64,000 nt of DNA from Caballeronia sp. dw_19 (GCF_018449515.1 NZ_JAAVUQ010000001.1:62001-126000), one strand, 5' to 3'; positions 18,448 through 27,454 are shown, numbered from the stretch's first letter. Program-made: numbers and translations. Notes: generated by a model not told the origin, from the letters alone.

Positions 18448-19557
18448 TCAGGCAGCCTCTAGTTGCCGGACAACGCCCAGCGTGCTCGCGCCTTCGTACA
18501 ACTGTCCGAACCGGTTCGCCAAAAACGCTTCCAGCGGCACCTGCTCCTGCCGGATAAAGCCGCTCTGCGGCAACATGCCTTCACGGAACAGATCGAGTTC
18601 CGCGCAGATCGCGCCGGCGGTCGTGATCTGGATCGCGCTCATTGGCACGCCGCATACGTTCTTCGCGAAGATCTTGCGCGTGAATACGTCTTGCACAAGG
18701 CGCCCGTCGCGCATGCCTGTTGCCGTGACGAATACCAGCACGACGTCCTGCGCCGTAGCCGGTATGGCACGCCGCAACATCGCCTTCAGGCCGTCGCGAT
18801 CACTCGACATGCGCAAGTCGTCGAGCAGGAACTTCATCAGCTCGCGATGCCCGGGATACCGCACCGACTTGTAATCCAGCGTCTCCACCTTGCCGGCCAG
18901 CGTTTCGCATAGCGTACCCAGGCCGCCCGATGTATTGAACGCCTCGTACTCGGTGCCATCGAGTGAAAAATGCTCCAGCCCTTCCAGCGGCTGCACCCAT
19001 TGCGTACTGCCGTCACGGATAGCCTCGCACGGCTGGCAATACTCGTTGATCAAACCATCGATGCTCCAGGTCAGGTTGTATTTCAACGCGTTGGTCGGAA
19101 ACTCAGGCAACGCGCCAACCCGCATCTTGACCTCACGCACCTCGGCGAAGCGCTTCGCCAGATCGTGCGCCACGATGCCGATGAACCCCGGCGCCAGGCC
19201 GCATTGCGGCATGAAGGCGTGGCTGGAATTGTCGGCGATCGCGCGGATCGCGTGGGTTGCCCGCACGTCTTCAGTCAGGTCGAAGTAATGCACGCCGGCC
19301 GCTTTCGCCGCCGTGGCGACGGTCACGGCGAGGTAATACGGCATCGCGTTGAGGAGTGCGTCGAAGCCTTGCAGCGCGAGACGCAGTGCGTTCGCATCGG
19401 CGGAATCGACGCGGCGGGTGAGAATACCCTGCGCTTCAAGCAGTTCGAGCGCGTGGGCATCGCGGTCGAAAACGACCACTTCATAGTCGCCGGTTTCACG
19501 CAGCAAATGAGCAATGCTCTGGCCAATCAGGCCGGCGCCGATGAGGGCAATTTTCAT
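18448..19557 (-). CDS. Saccharopine dehydrogenase-like NAD(P) enzyme
   Basis: Soluble enzyme of 369 residues with an N-terminal Rossmann fold (M-K-I-A-L-I-G-A-G-L-I-G-Q-S) and the saccharopine dehydrogenase/homospermidine synthase-like catalytic region (Y-Y-L-A-V-T-V-A-T-A-A-K-A-A-G-V-H-Y-F-D-L-T-E, then C-G-L-A-P-G-F). Related enzymes act in lysine degradation (saccharopine or lysine 6-dehydrogenase). An Lrp/AsnC regulator lies just upstream on the same strand, which supports an amino-acid role. No aminoadipate-semialdehyde dehydrogenase is next to it, so the substrate is an inference. Confidence 0.82.
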   Translation of the reverse strand: MKIALIGAGLIGQSIAHLLRETGDYEVVVFDRDAHALELLEAQGILTRRVDSADANALRLALQGFDALLNAMPYYLAVTVATAAKAAGVHYFDLTEDVRATHAIRAIADNSSHAFMPQCGLAPGFIGIVAHDLAKRFAEVREVKMRVGALPEFPTNALKYNLTWSIDGLINEYCQPCEAIRDGSTQWVQPLEGLEHFSLDGTEYEAFNTSGGLGTLCETLAGKVETLDYKSVRYPGHRELMKFLLDDLRMSSDRDGLKAMLRRAIPATAQDVVLVFVTATGMRDGRLVQDVFTRKIFAKNVCGVPMSAIQITTAGAICAELDLFREGMLPQSGFIRQEQVPLEAFLANRFGQLYEGASTLGVVRQLEAA

Positions 19558-19644
19558 GTTTATCTCCTTGATGGGCGGTCAACAGGCAATCTCCGGCCAT
19601 CAGTTTAGGAGCGCATGAATATTGATAAAAGACACAAAATGATG

Positions 19645-19664
19645 CGAATCGACTATCAGATTCG
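19645..19664. promoter_or_regulatory. Inverted repeat CGAATC-N8-GATTCG
   Basis: This dyad lies about 90 bases upstream of the saccharopine dehydrogenase-like gene and just after the Lrp/AsnC gene, in an A/T-rich stretch. It is a candidate Lrp/AsnC site or promoter element. No consensus was matched. Confidence 0.35.
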
Positions 19665-19730
19665 ACGTTTTGACGACCCCATGCGACAAATTGTATGAAA
19701 TCGCCTGGTTAACTCTGCCGAACGGATCTT

Positions 19731-20192
19731 TTAACCCAGGCCGCCGCGATCAACCTTGCGGGCGAGAATGATCGATGTCGTCGTGCGTTCAACGCCTTCC
19801 AGGCCGCCGATTTCATCGAGCAGATCGTTCAGCCGGTCGGGGGAATCCGCCCGCAGCCACGCAACATAATCGAACTCGCCGCTCACCGCGCAGAGCAGTT
19901 GCATCTCGGGCATCCTGGCGAAGCGCTTCTGCACGTCGCGGCCATACTTCGGCGCCAGTTTGATGCCCACGTAGGCCTGGATACTGGCATCGAGTACATC
20001 TTGTCCCAGCCGGACGCCATACCCCGCAATCACGCCGGTTTTCTCAAGCCGCGCAAGCCGGGCGATCACCGTCGTGCGCGCAATGCCGAGTTGACGCGCA
20101 AGCTCGGACACGCTTTCGCGGGCATTCACCTGCAAAGACGCGACAAGATTCCGGTCGATGTCGTCGAGCTGATCGAGGCGCGGCGGTCGCAT
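19731..20192 (-). CDS. Lrp/AsnC-family transcriptional regulator
   Basis: Regulator of about 153 residues: an N-terminal helix-turn-helix (L-D-D-I-D-R-N-L-V-A-S-L-Q-V-N-A-R, then L-G-I-A-R-T-T-V-I-A-R-L) and a C-terminal RAM ligand-binding domain (A-Y-V-G-I-K-L near 85, S-G-E-F-D-Y-V-A-W-L). I chose the ATG at 20192, with AAGGA upstream; the frame runs to 20306 but that extension is not family-like. It probably senses an amino acid and controls the dehydrogenase-like gene at 18448. Confidence 0.87.
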   Translation of the reverse strand: MRPPRLDQLDDIDRNLVASLQVNARESVSELARQLGIARTTVIARLARLEKTGVIAGYGVRLGQDVLDASIQAYVGIKLAPKYGRDVQKRFARMPEMQLLCAVSGEFDYVAWLRADSPDRLNDLLDEIGGLEGVERTTTSIILARKVDRGGLG

Positions 20193-20544
20193 GGAGGGTG
20201 ATCCTTTTGTTTGATTTTGTTTAAACCAGCGAAACTGAGGCATGAAATCATGAACGACTTCATGCGCGTAACAAAGCATGACAAAGCCATGAAAAAGCAA
20301 AGACATTAAAACACGAGCGCATCAAACTGCGCCTGCCCTCGCTTGTTGGTTAAACTCCTACCACTACGGACCCGGATTGCTCCTTCATCGCATTTTTTTC
20401 GCGGACGTATCGGTTGTAAGCAGTTGTGGCAACCCGAGCAACACCGTGCGCTAACGTGATATTAATAGCGGCGTCGGCCAAACATCACACGTTATCTTTT
20501 CCGTGTATTGCTTGCCCCTTCTCAATGGACCCAAGGTGTCACCC
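20193..20544. other. Divergent intergenic region
   Basis: 352 bases between the Lrp/AsnC gene and the Spy-like gene, A/T-rich near the regulator. It contains GCATGAA-N12-TTCATGC at 20240-20265 and several further CATGA steps, which could be an Lrp autoregulatory site. No gene or RNA was recognised. Confidence 0.5.
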
Positions 20545-21063
20545 ATGAAAAAAACATTCGTTGCATTGGCTGCCTCGCTGGCCCTTTCCACGGCTTTCGC
20601 CCAATCGTCCGCTCCGGCAGCGCCCGCGGGCGCATCGGCACCAGATACGGCACGCAGCCAGGCGCGTGAGGCGCGCGTCGAGCAACGCATTTCGGAACTG
20701 CATGCCAAGCTGAAGATCACCCCTGCCCAGGACGAGCAATGGAACAAGTTCGCCGACGTCATGCGCGACAACGGCCACACAATGGGTGATCTGTACCGTC
20801 AGCGCATTGCGCTGGGCGACAACACAAGCGCGCTCGGCGACATGAAGCAGTACGAGCAGATCACGCAAGCACACGCGGACGGTACGAAGCGTCTGGTCGA
20901 GGCTTTCGAGCCGCTGTACGCAAGCCTTTCGCCGGAGCAAAAGAAACTCGCCGACGCAAGCTTCCACCAGTCGAGCAAGCCGGGCGCGCATAAAGGCCGC
21001 GCGCCGCATCGCAAGGCGCCGGCAGCCGCAGCGGCTGATGGTGCTTCGACCACCAAGCCGTAA
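20545..21063 (+). CDS. Spy/CpxP-like periplasmic protein (LTXXQ family)
   Basis: Exported protein of 172 residues with a Sec signal peptide ending near A-F-A-Q (about 20). The helical middle has two LTXXQ-like motifs, K-I-T-P-A-Q-D-E-Q-W near 55 and S-L-S-P-E-Q-K-K-L near 127. The tail is rich in Ala, Lys and His. Family members such as Spy are periplasmic chaperones or envelope-stress dampers. It starts at 20545 just before M-K-K-T-F. A hairpin at 21126 follows the gene. Confidence 0.78.
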   Translation: MKKTFVALAASLALSTAFAQSSAPAAPAGASAPDTARSQAREARVEQRISELHAKLKITPAQDEQWNKFADVMRDNGHTMGDLYRQRIALGDNTSALGDMKQYEQITQAHADGTKRLVEAFEPLYASLSPEQKKLADASFHQSSKPGAHKGRAPHRKAPAAAAADGASTTKP

Positions 21064-21125
21064 GCTTGCGGTAACTGCTTGATCTGAATGCCGGACTTCA
21101 CGCGGGTCATGCCCGTGGTGAGCTC

Positions 21126-21169
21126 GTGAAAAAGCGCCCGCTTCGAGATTTCGATGCGGGCGCTTTCAC
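21126..21169. terminator. Hairpin downstream of the Spy-like gene
   Basis: GTGAAA-AA-GCGCCCGC pairs with GCGGGCGCTTTCAC around a loop of about 14 bases, giving a GC-rich stem with only a two-base A bulge. It lies about 63 bases after the stop. There is no long T tract, but the A/T-flanked GC stem fits a factor-independent terminator. Confidence 0.7.
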
Positions 21170-21246
21170 ATGGCGGTATGCATAACGGGGAGCTTGGCGT
21201 TACGATCGCGGATTATTATCGTTTCAGCGTTTTCCACGACATCCGC

Positions 21247-21681
21247 ATGACGCCAATCACCCTTACCCACCTCGACCTCACCGCTGACCCCGCCGCGCAT
21301 CGCGTGGTGAAAGACGAAACCGTCGCGGTCGAGTTTGCTGAAGAACCCGGCTCGCTGATGAGCCTGGAAGGCCCGAACCGCTATGCTCCCGGCGATGCGT
21401 TGATCACGGGCGCTACCGGCGAGCGCTGGGTGGTATCGCGGGATCGGTTCGATGCCAAGTACGTCGCGCACGACGGCGTCACGCATGGCCACGCCGGTGC
21501 GTACCGGAACGTGCCAGTCGCGGTCCTGGCGAAACAAATGCACGAAGCGTTTTCAATCGCGCGTTCTGAAGCCGGCGATGTGCTTCACGGCGAAGGGGGC
21601 GACTGGGTCATGCAATACGCGCCGGGCGACTACGGGGTAGTCAAGGCGGCCCGTTTCGCGAAGGTTTATAAGCGCGCTTGA
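21247..21681 (+). CDS. PGDYG-domain protein of unknown function
   Basis: Soluble protein of about 144 residues. It contains D-R-F-D-A-K-Y-V-A-H near 80 and the sequence Y-A-P-G-D-Y-G-V-V near the end, which names a small family of unknown function (PGDYG). I chose the ATG at 21247, M-T-P-I-T-L; upstream in-frame starts at 21154 and 21178 overlap the terminator hairpin. No signal peptide. Confidence 0.7.
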   Translation: MTPITLTHLDLTADPAAHRVVKDETVAVEFAEEPGSLMSLEGPNRYAPGDALITGATGERWVVSRDRFDAKYVAHDGVTHGHAGAYRNVPVAVLAKQMHEAFSIARSEAGDVLHGEGGDWVMQYAPGDYGVVKAARFAKVYKRA

Positions 21682-21725
21682 TAAGCGCGTAGGTAGCGCA
21701 GGGCTTGGCCCGGCTGCATCCAGGC

Positions 21726-22094
21726 TCACGCGAAATCTTCACCTATATCGATCTCCACCGTGCGCGGCACAGTTTCTCCGCCCGCGTACATCTCCTCGAG
21801 CGAGCCGAGCGTGGCTTCCACATAGGCACGTAGCACCGCATAGCTACGCGCGTGCAGCCGCGGCGGCATCGCCCTGTAACGCGCGAGCGCGGCGGGATCG
21901 AAACGGATATCGATGGCAATGCGGCGCGCCGTTGCACCGAAGCGCATTGCCACGTAATGAATCACGAGGGATAGCTGGCCGTCGTCGCCCGGGCGCTCGG
22001 AAAATTGCGTCTGCTCCGGGAACAGGTCGCTGACCACGCGCGCCAGCAATTCGATATCGGCGCTCGGACAGTCGTATTGATATTCGTCGTCCAT
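21726..22094 (-). CDS. Hypothetical acidic protein
   Basis: Protein of 122 residues that I do not recognise. It is acidic at both ends, with a central R-I-A-I-D-I-R-F-D-P-A-A-L-A-R-Y segment. It starts one base after the stop of the YhfC-like gene (TGA-G-ATG), so it is translationally coupled to that membrane protein and probably acts with it. Confidence 0.7.
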   Translation of the reverse strand: MDDEYQYDCPSADIELLARVVSDLFPEQTQFSERPGDDGQLSLVIHYVAMRFGATARRIAIDIRFDPAALARYRAMPPRLHARSYAVLRAYVEATLGSLEEMYAGGETVPRTVEIDIGEDFA

Positions 22095-22095
22095 C

Positions 22096-22914
22096 TCAGT
22101 TCCCCGCCTTCGCGCGCGCGGCTCGATTCGCGGCTGCCGCCACGCCCAGGAAATAGCGCCGAAGTGCGCGCATCACGATCAACCCGAACACGAGATACAC
22201 GGCGTCGGCGGCGAGCAGCGGAATCAAGCGCGCCTGATACAGCGCAACCGGCAATGCGATCAGCGCGTGCGCAACAATCATGAACGGCAGCGTGAAGCGG
22301 AAACGCTCGCGCAGCATATGCCACATTCCCACCGACAACCCCACCTGGAACACGAACGCCGCCGCCCGCTCGACCAGGAACAACGCGGCGGATTCCGGCG
22401 TAAGACTGCCGAGCACGGCGTGCAGCCGCAGCAGCGACTCGGCCGGGACGCTCGTGAAATATTGATCGAGCATGCCGCGATCGGCGAGCAACGCGTAGAG
22501 GATCCACTGCAGTTGCACCAGCACGCCGACGAGCCACGCTTCGGCCCCGCCGTGGCCGATTCCATAGCCGAGCGCCGTACCCGGCCGCTGCAATGAAGCT
22601 GGATCGCGTCTGATCAGCCATTTCATACCGATGAAGCGCCCGATTTCTTCGCACAGACCCGTGGCAAGCGCGCCGTAGACCACGAAAATGGCCGGATTCA
22701 TCAGCAAGCCGACCGTGGTCGCGTGGCTCAGGACGAGCCCGTGCAGGCCACGTTCGATCACCATCGAAAACAGTGCGAAGACCGCGATCCCGACAATCAC
22801 GTCGCGCCGCTCGAAACCAAACCGGGGTTTTGTCTTGCGATACAACCAGATAGGCAACGCGGCAATCAGCAGCGTCGCGAGGGTGATACAGACCAGCGTC
22901 AAGGCACTTACCAT
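22096..22914 (-). CDS. YhfC-family putative membrane metalloprotease
   Basis: Membrane protein of 272 residues with about seven hydrophobic segments. It carries the marks of the YhfC/DUF2324 family, grouped with CPBP/PrsW-like membrane peptidases: C-E-E-I-G-R-F near 90, G-Y-G-I-G-H-G-G-A-E-A near 115, and I-V-A-H-A-L-I-A-L-P near 215. The Glu-Glu and His residues are the predicted metal or catalytic ligands. The substrate is unknown. Confidence 0.78.
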   Translation of the reverse strand: MVSALTLVCITLATLLIAALPIWLYRKTKPRFGFERRDVIVGIAVFALFSMVIERGLHGLVLSHATTVGLLMNPAIFVVYGALATGLCEEIGRFIGMKWLIRRDPASLQRPGTALGYGIGHGGAEAWLVGVLVQLQWILYALLADRGMLDQYFTSVPAESLLRLHAVLGSLTPESAALFLVERAAAFVFQVGLSVGMWHMLRERFRFTLPFMIVAHALIALPVALYQARLIPLLAADAVYLVFGLIVMRALRRYFLGVAAAANRAARAKAGN

Positions 22915-22934
22915 TAATTAAATTCCCTCAAGAA

Positions 22935-24008
22935 CTATGTGCCGCCATTATTTGTTGGTGCTGATGTCGATGTCCGCACGATCAGTTCGCCCGGCAGAAG
23001 GCATTCTCGCGCCGCCATGACCGCACCTTCAATGCGCTCATGCAGGAACTCGACGGCGCGCTCGCCTATGGTATAGGTCGGCTGGCGCACGGTGGTCATG
23101 CCGGCGAGTTCGGCCCACTCGGAGTCATCGATACTCATCAGCGCCACCCGCCGCTGCCAGTCGGCGCCATGAAGCGCCTTCAGATGCAGCGCGACCCGCA
23201 ATGCTACCGGCGCGTTCGCCGCAAACAGCGCTACGCGGCGATTCCGCCGTTGCGCGGCGTCAATACGCGCGTCAATTTCAGCAAGGGTTTCGTCATTATC
23301 CAGATCGAGCACGATCGTGGCGCCTGACACGCCAGAAACGCCGAGCGCGCCGATAGTGTCACGAAATGCCGCTTCGCGCACGCGTCGCGAGCTGACCTGC
23401 GCGTACGGCTGGACGACAAACAGCAGTTCATCGAAACCCTGGCTCACGAGATGACGGATCGCCATCCGTACCGCTTCAGTGTTGTCCAGCCCGACCATAT
23501 CGGTCACGAGCCCGTCGACAGAGCGGTCCACCAGCACGACCGGCACACCGCCGCGAGCAAGCGTTTCCAGCGTCTCCTCCTTCACGCCGAGCGCATTCAC
23601 AATCACGCCTTCCACACGATACGTGCTCAGTAATTGCAGGTATCGCCGCTCCAGATCGACCTCGTTCGCCGCATGGCAGATCAGCGGCATATAACCGTAC
23701 GCGTGACAAGCTGCTTCCACGCCCTGCAGTACCTCGACCGAGTACGGATTCGTCAGGTCCGCGACGAGCATCCCGACCAGCCGGTTGCGCCCGCGTTTAA
23801 GCCCGCGCGCCATCTGGTTCGGACGGTAATCGAGCTTCGCGATTGCCTCTTCTATGCGCTCGCGCAATTGCGTCGACAACACGCCCGTCTCGCCGTTCAA
23901 ATATCGCGAAATGCTGGTCTTGCCGGTGCCTGCTTCGCGCGCGACGTCGGTGATGGTCGCACGCCGGTCATTCGAAAAATTGTCTCTTGCCATGTTCTCG
24001 TTCGACAT
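22935..24008 (-). CDS. ptxS: LacI-family regulator of ketogluconate use, PtxS-like
   Basis: Regulator of about 357 residues: LacI-type helix-turn-helix (A-T-I-T-D-V-A-R-E-A-G-T-G-K-T-S-I-S-R-Y-L) and a periplasmic-binding-protein-like sensor domain (R-N-R-L-V-G-M-L-V-A-D-L-T-N-P-Y-S). It follows the kgu genes on the same strand, and a palindrome matching the known PtxS site sits at the operon head, so it is called PtxS-like. I chose the start at 24008 because the longer frame would translate the hairpin at 24017; ATG 23993 is also possible. The ligand is probably 2-ketogluconate. Confidence 0.78.
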   Translation of the reverse strand: MSNENMARDNFSNDRRATITDVAREAGTGKTSISRYLNGETGVLSTQLRERIEEAIAKLDYRPNQMARGLKRGRNRLVGMLVADLTNPYSVEVLQGVEAACHAYGYMPLICHAANEVDLERRYLQLLSTYRVEGVIVNALGVKEETLETLARGGVPVVLVDRSVDGLVTDMVGLDNTEAVRMAIRHLVSQGFDELLFVVQPYAQVSSRRVREAAFRDTIGALGVSGVSGATIVLDLDNDETLAEIDARIDAAQRRNRRVALFAANAPVALRVALHLKALHGADWQRRVALMSIDDSEWAELAGMTTVRQPTYTIGERAVEFLHERIEGAVMAARECLLPGELIVRTSTSAPTNNGGT

Positions 24009-24016
24009 CCGATAAG

Positions 24017-24044
24017 AACAAAGCGCGCCAAGGCGCGCTTTGTT
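24017..24044. terminator. Perfect hairpin between kguD and ptxS
   Basis: AACAAAGCGCGCC and GGCGCGCTTTGTT form a 13-base inverted repeat around a two-base centre. On the minus strand it is followed by TCTTAT, giving a T-rich run. It lies between the kguD stop and the regulator start. It may end most operon transcripts and let some continue into the regulator. Confidence 0.75.
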
Positions 24045-24071
24045 CAATGCAGCGAGCTTGCCTCAAGCCGC

Positions 24072-25040
24072 TCAGCGCTTCAATGCTTCCGGATTCACCA
24101 TGTTGTTCGTCAGCGTGCCATTCAACGCGCCGACCAGGTTCTCCGCGGCATTCTTGTTCATCGCGTGGCGGGTTTCATGCGTGGCCGAGCCAATATGCGG
24201 CAGCGCCACCACGTTCTTCAGCTTGAGCAATGGCGAGTCGGCAGGCAGCGGTTCTTCCACGAACACATCGAGGCCCGCGCCAAGGATCGTGCCGTCCTGC
24301 AATGCCTGAATCAGCGCGTCTTCATCTACTGTCGGTCCGCGCGATGCGTTGATCAGGATCGCGCTGCGCTTCATCTTCTTCAGTTGCTCGGCGCCGATCA
24401 GGTTGCGCGTTTCAGCGGTCAGTGGGACTTGCAGCAGCACGAAATCGGAGGTGGCGAGCAACGCGTCCAGATCGACCTTCTTCGCGCCGTAGTCGCGTTC
24501 AGCCTGCGCATTCGGACTGCGGTTCGTGTACAGCACGTTCATTCTGAAGCCGAGCGACGCGCGCCGCGCGACCGCGCCGCCAATCCGTCCCAACCCGATG
24601 ATACCGAGCGTCTTGCCCTGCACATCGACACCAAAACAGTCTTCGCCGATGCTCTTCGTCCACTTGCCCGCCTTCACCCATTCCGCGAGTTCCACCACGC
24701 GGCGCGCGCTTGCGAGGATCAGCGCGAAGACCGTATCCGCCGTCGATTCCGTCAGCACGTCCGGCGTATTCGTGAGCAGGATGCCGCGGAGGTTCAGGTC
24801 GGCGATATCGAAGGCATCGAAACCCACCGACACCGTCGCCAGCGCCTTCAGCTTCGTCGCCCCTTCGAGCATGGCCGGCGTGATCTGCACGCCCGCGCCG
24901 ATCGCGCCATCGGCCTCTTTCAACGCCGCCACGAAGACGTCGTGCTGCTTCGGGTCGACGGTCGTGACCTCCGCGTGTTCATGCAGATACGCGAGCACGT
25001 CCGCGGGCAACGGCTTATACGCGACGATTTTCTTTTTCAT
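24072..25040 (-). CDS. kguD: 2-ketogluconate reductase / D-2-hydroxyacid dehydrogenase
   Basis: NAD(P)H-dependent enzyme of 322 residues of the GhrB/2-ketogluconate reductase family. It has the Rossmann motif G-I-I-G-L-G-R-I-G near 150, the catalytic Arg in N-A-S-R-G, Glu in V-F-V-E-E-P and His in L-P-H-I-G-S-A-T. In the pseudomonad pathway, KguD reduces 2-keto-6-phosphogluconate to 6-phosphogluconate. The operon context supports that role; the family also covers glyoxylate and hydroxypyruvate reductases. Confidence 0.83.
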   Translation of the reverse strand: MKKKIVAYKPLPADVLAYLHEHAEVTTVDPKQHDVFVAALKEADGAIGAGVQITPAMLEGATKLKALATVSVGFDAFDIADLNLRGILLTNTPDVLTESTADTVFALILASARRVVELAEWVKAGKWTKSIGEDCFGVDVQGKTLGIIGLGRIGGAVARRASLGFRMNVLYTNRSPNAQAERDYGAKKVDLDALLATSDFVLLQVPLTAETRNLIGAEQLKKMKRSAILINASRGPTVDEDALIQALQDGTILGAGLDVFVEEPLPADSPLLKLKNVVALPHIGSATHETRHAMNKNAAENLVGALNGTLTNNMVNPEALKR

Positions 25041-25108
25041 CGAAACAAGTCCTGTGGAATCAAGAAGGTTGGGGATCTCTCAAACGTCTCAAGCGTGTCT
25101 CAAGCGTT

Positions 25109-26407
25109 TCAAGCACGTGTAGCCAGTTTAGCGGCGGGCGCGACCGGCTGCGGTTTCACGATCAGCGTCAGTATGACGGCCGCGACCAGCGCGGCGCTCA
25201 TGAACACATACGACGCCGCCGGCGACCCCGTCGCGCCGTTCAAATACCCGACCACATACGATCCGACGAAAGATCCAAGCGCGCCCATGCTGTTGATCAG
25301 CGCCATTGCGCCGCCCGCCACGTTTTTGGGCAGTAACTCGGGCACGATCGCGAAGAACGGGCCGTAAGGCGCGTACATAGCCGCGCCCGCGATCACGAGC
25401 AAAGTATAGGAGCCCCAGAAACTCGTCGATCCAAGCAGGTACGATCCTGCGAAAGCGAACGCGCCAATCAGCAGGAACGGCCATACGAACAACTTACGGC
25501 GTTCGAGTTTGTCCGAGGCCCAGGAAGCCGCGATCATCGCAATGGTGGCCGCGAGATACGGCACGGCCGAGAGCCAGCCCGTCTCGACCATGCCGAACGT
25601 GGAAGCGTTCTTGAGAATCGACGGCAGCCACAACACGAAACCGTACACGCCGATGCTCCAGCAGAAATATTGCGCGGACAGCTTGATCACCGCAGGCGAT
25701 TTGAACGCCTCGCCATAGTTCTTGACCGGTTTGATCGCCGCTTGTTCCGCGCGCAGCGTGTTGTCCAGATCGCGTTTTTCCTGGTCGGAAAGCCATTGAA
25801 CTTGCGCCGGCTTGTCCTGCACGATGAACCACCAGATCACCGCCCAGATGATGGCCGGCGCGCCCTCAACCACGAACATATGACGCCAGCCGAATGAATT
25901 GATCAGATAACCCGATACCACCGACATCCACAGCACCGTCACCGGGTTGCCGAGGATCAGGAAGGTGTTGGCACGCGAGCGCTCGGATTTCGTGAACCAG
26001 TTGGAGATGAAAATCAGCATCGCGGGCATCACGGCCGCTTCCACGACACCAAGCATGAAACGAAGCACCATCAACGAAGGGATGTTGGTGACCACGCCCG
26101 TCAGCGCCGCGCAGCCGCCCCACAGGATCAGGCTCACGAACACGAGCTTCTTCACGCTGCGACGCTCGGCATAGATCGCGCCGGGAATCTGGAAGAAGAA
26201 ATAGCCGAGGAAGAACAACGCGCCGATCAGCGACGCCAGTCCGTGGCTGATGCCGAGATCGTGATTGATACCGGCCGCCGAAGCGAAGCCGAAGTTCGCA
26301 CGGTCGAGATATGCGAGGCTGTACGTGATGAACACGATCGGCATGATCGTCCACCAGCGGCGCACCGCGAGCGCGGGCTTATGGGTATTGGCACTGGCTG
26401 GCTGCAT
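25109..26407 (-). CDS. kguT: MFS 2-ketogluconate transporter
   Basis: Membrane protein of 432 residues of the anion:cation symporter branch of the MFS. It shows T-Y-S-L-A-Y-L-D-R-A-N-F-G in segment 1 and I-P-G-A-I-Y-A-E-R-R-S-V-K-K (motif A), as in KguT and other sugar-acid/4-hydroxyphenylacetate permeases. Position inside the kgu operon identifies the likely substrate as 2-ketogluconate. CGGAG lies just before the ATG. Confidence 0.83.
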   Translation of the reverse strand: MQPASANTHKPALAVRRWWTIMPIVFITYSLAYLDRANFGFASAAGINHDLGISHGLASLIGALFFLGYFFFQIPGAIYAERRSVKKLVFVSLILWGGCAALTGVVTNIPSLMVLRFMLGVVEAAVMPAMLIFISNWFTKSERSRANTFLILGNPVTVLWMSVVSGYLINSFGWRHMFVVEGAPAIIWAVIWWFIVQDKPAQVQWLSDQEKRDLDNTLRAEQAAIKPVKNYGEAFKSPAVIKLSAQYFCWSIGVYGFVLWLPSILKNASTFGMVETGWLSAVPYLAATIAMIAASWASDKLERRKLFVWPFLLIGAFAFAGSYLLGSTSFWGSYTLLVIAGAAMYAPYGPFFAIVPELLPKNVAGGAMALINSMGALGSFVGSYVVGYLNGATGSPAASYVFMSAALVAAVILTLIVKPQPVAPAAKLATRA

Positions 26408-26470
26408 GATTGTCTCCGTCCCTGGCTCGTTTGTTCTGTGAAGGAGCTATGAAAGGGCTTTGACGGCCCT

Positions 26471-27454
26471 CTACAACGCGACTTTGACTTGCGTCCCGTT
26501 GCCGCCCGCTTGTTCCAGCGCATCGAGTTCGCTGCGGGTCGGCAGACCTTCGCTGTCGCCGATTACCTGGATCGCCAACGCGCCGATACGGTTGCCGCGT
26601 GTCAATGCGTGGCGCACGTCATACCCTTCCAGCAGCGCGCTCACCACGCCGACAGCGAAACCATCGCCCGCGCCAACGGTATCGACGACATTTTTGACGG
26701 GGATCGCCGGCACCGTGCCTTCATCGTTATCCGCGGTGCGGAAGTACGCGCCATGCGCCCCTAGCTTGACCACCACGCCCTTCGCGCCCTGATCCAGATA
26801 GAAACGAGCGATATCCTCCGGCTTCGTGAAGCCCGTCAGGATCTTGCCTTCGCTGACGCCCGGCATCACCCAGTCGGCCAGCGCGGCCAGCGCATTCAGC
26901 GACTCAGCCATCGCTTCGCGCGACGGCCAGAGCGTTGGACGCAGGTTCGGATCGAAGGAAATGGTCTTGCCCGCCTTGCGCATTTCTCGGGCCATATGAA
27001 ACCCAAGTTCGCGCGAGGTCGCCGAAATAGCCGGTGCGACGCCCGTCAGGTGCAAGTGGCGCGCACCCAGCACGTAGTCGGCGACATAGTCGTCGAGCGA
27101 TAAATGGCTCGCCGCCGAACCTTTGCGAAAGTATTCGATCGCCGGATCGCTGCCGTCGTCATTCTTCGATTTCAGCTGGAAAGCCGTCGGATAACGCTCG
27201 TCGATTGTCACGCAACTCGCGTCGATTCCTTCCTGCGCGAGCACATCGAGTACGTATCGGCCGAACGAATCGTGGCCAACACGGCTCATCCAGCCGACCC
27301 GGAAGCCGAGCCGCGACAAACCGATCGCAACGTTCAGATCCGCGCCGGCCACGCGCTTGGTGAACTGGCCGACCTTCGCGAGATCGCCGGTCTCGGCGGC
27401 GACGAACATCGTCATGGCTTCGCCGTAGGTCACGACATCGAGAGGGGTTGTCAT
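26471..27454 (-). CDS. kguK: 2-ketogluconokinase (PfkB family)
   Basis: Ribokinase/PfkB-fold sugar kinase of 327 residues. It has V-T-Y-G-E-A-M at the N-terminus, the first PfkB signature region G-A-D-L-N-V-A-I-G-L-S-R-L-G, and the ATP/anion-hole motif D-T-V-G-A-G-D-G-F with the catalytic Asp. It would phosphorylate 2-ketogluconate at C6. I chose the start at 27454, behind AAGGACC with six bases spacing, over the upstream ATG at 27475. 2-keto-3-deoxygluconate kinases are close relatives. Confidence 0.82.
   Translation of the reverse strand: MTTPLDVVTYGEAMTMFVAAETGDLAKVGQFTKRVAGADLNVAIGLSRLGFRVGWMSRVGHDSFGRYVLDVLAQEGIDASCVTIDERYPTAFQLKSKNDDGSDPAIEYFRKGSAASHLSLDDYVADYVLGARHLHLTGVAPAISATSRELGFHMAREMRKAGKTISFDPNLRPTLWPSREAMAESLNALAALADWVMPGVSEGKILTGFTKPEDIARFYLDQGAKGVVVKLGAHGAYFRTADNDEGTVPAIPVKNVVDTVGAGDGFAVGVVSALLEGYDVRHALTRGNRIGALAIQVIGDSEGLPTRSELDALEQAGGNGTQVKVAL

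Noticed and set aside
23634..25367. 577-residue open frame on the plus strand
   Set aside because: Runs opposite the LacI regulator, kguD and part of kguT and has no domain-like sequence.
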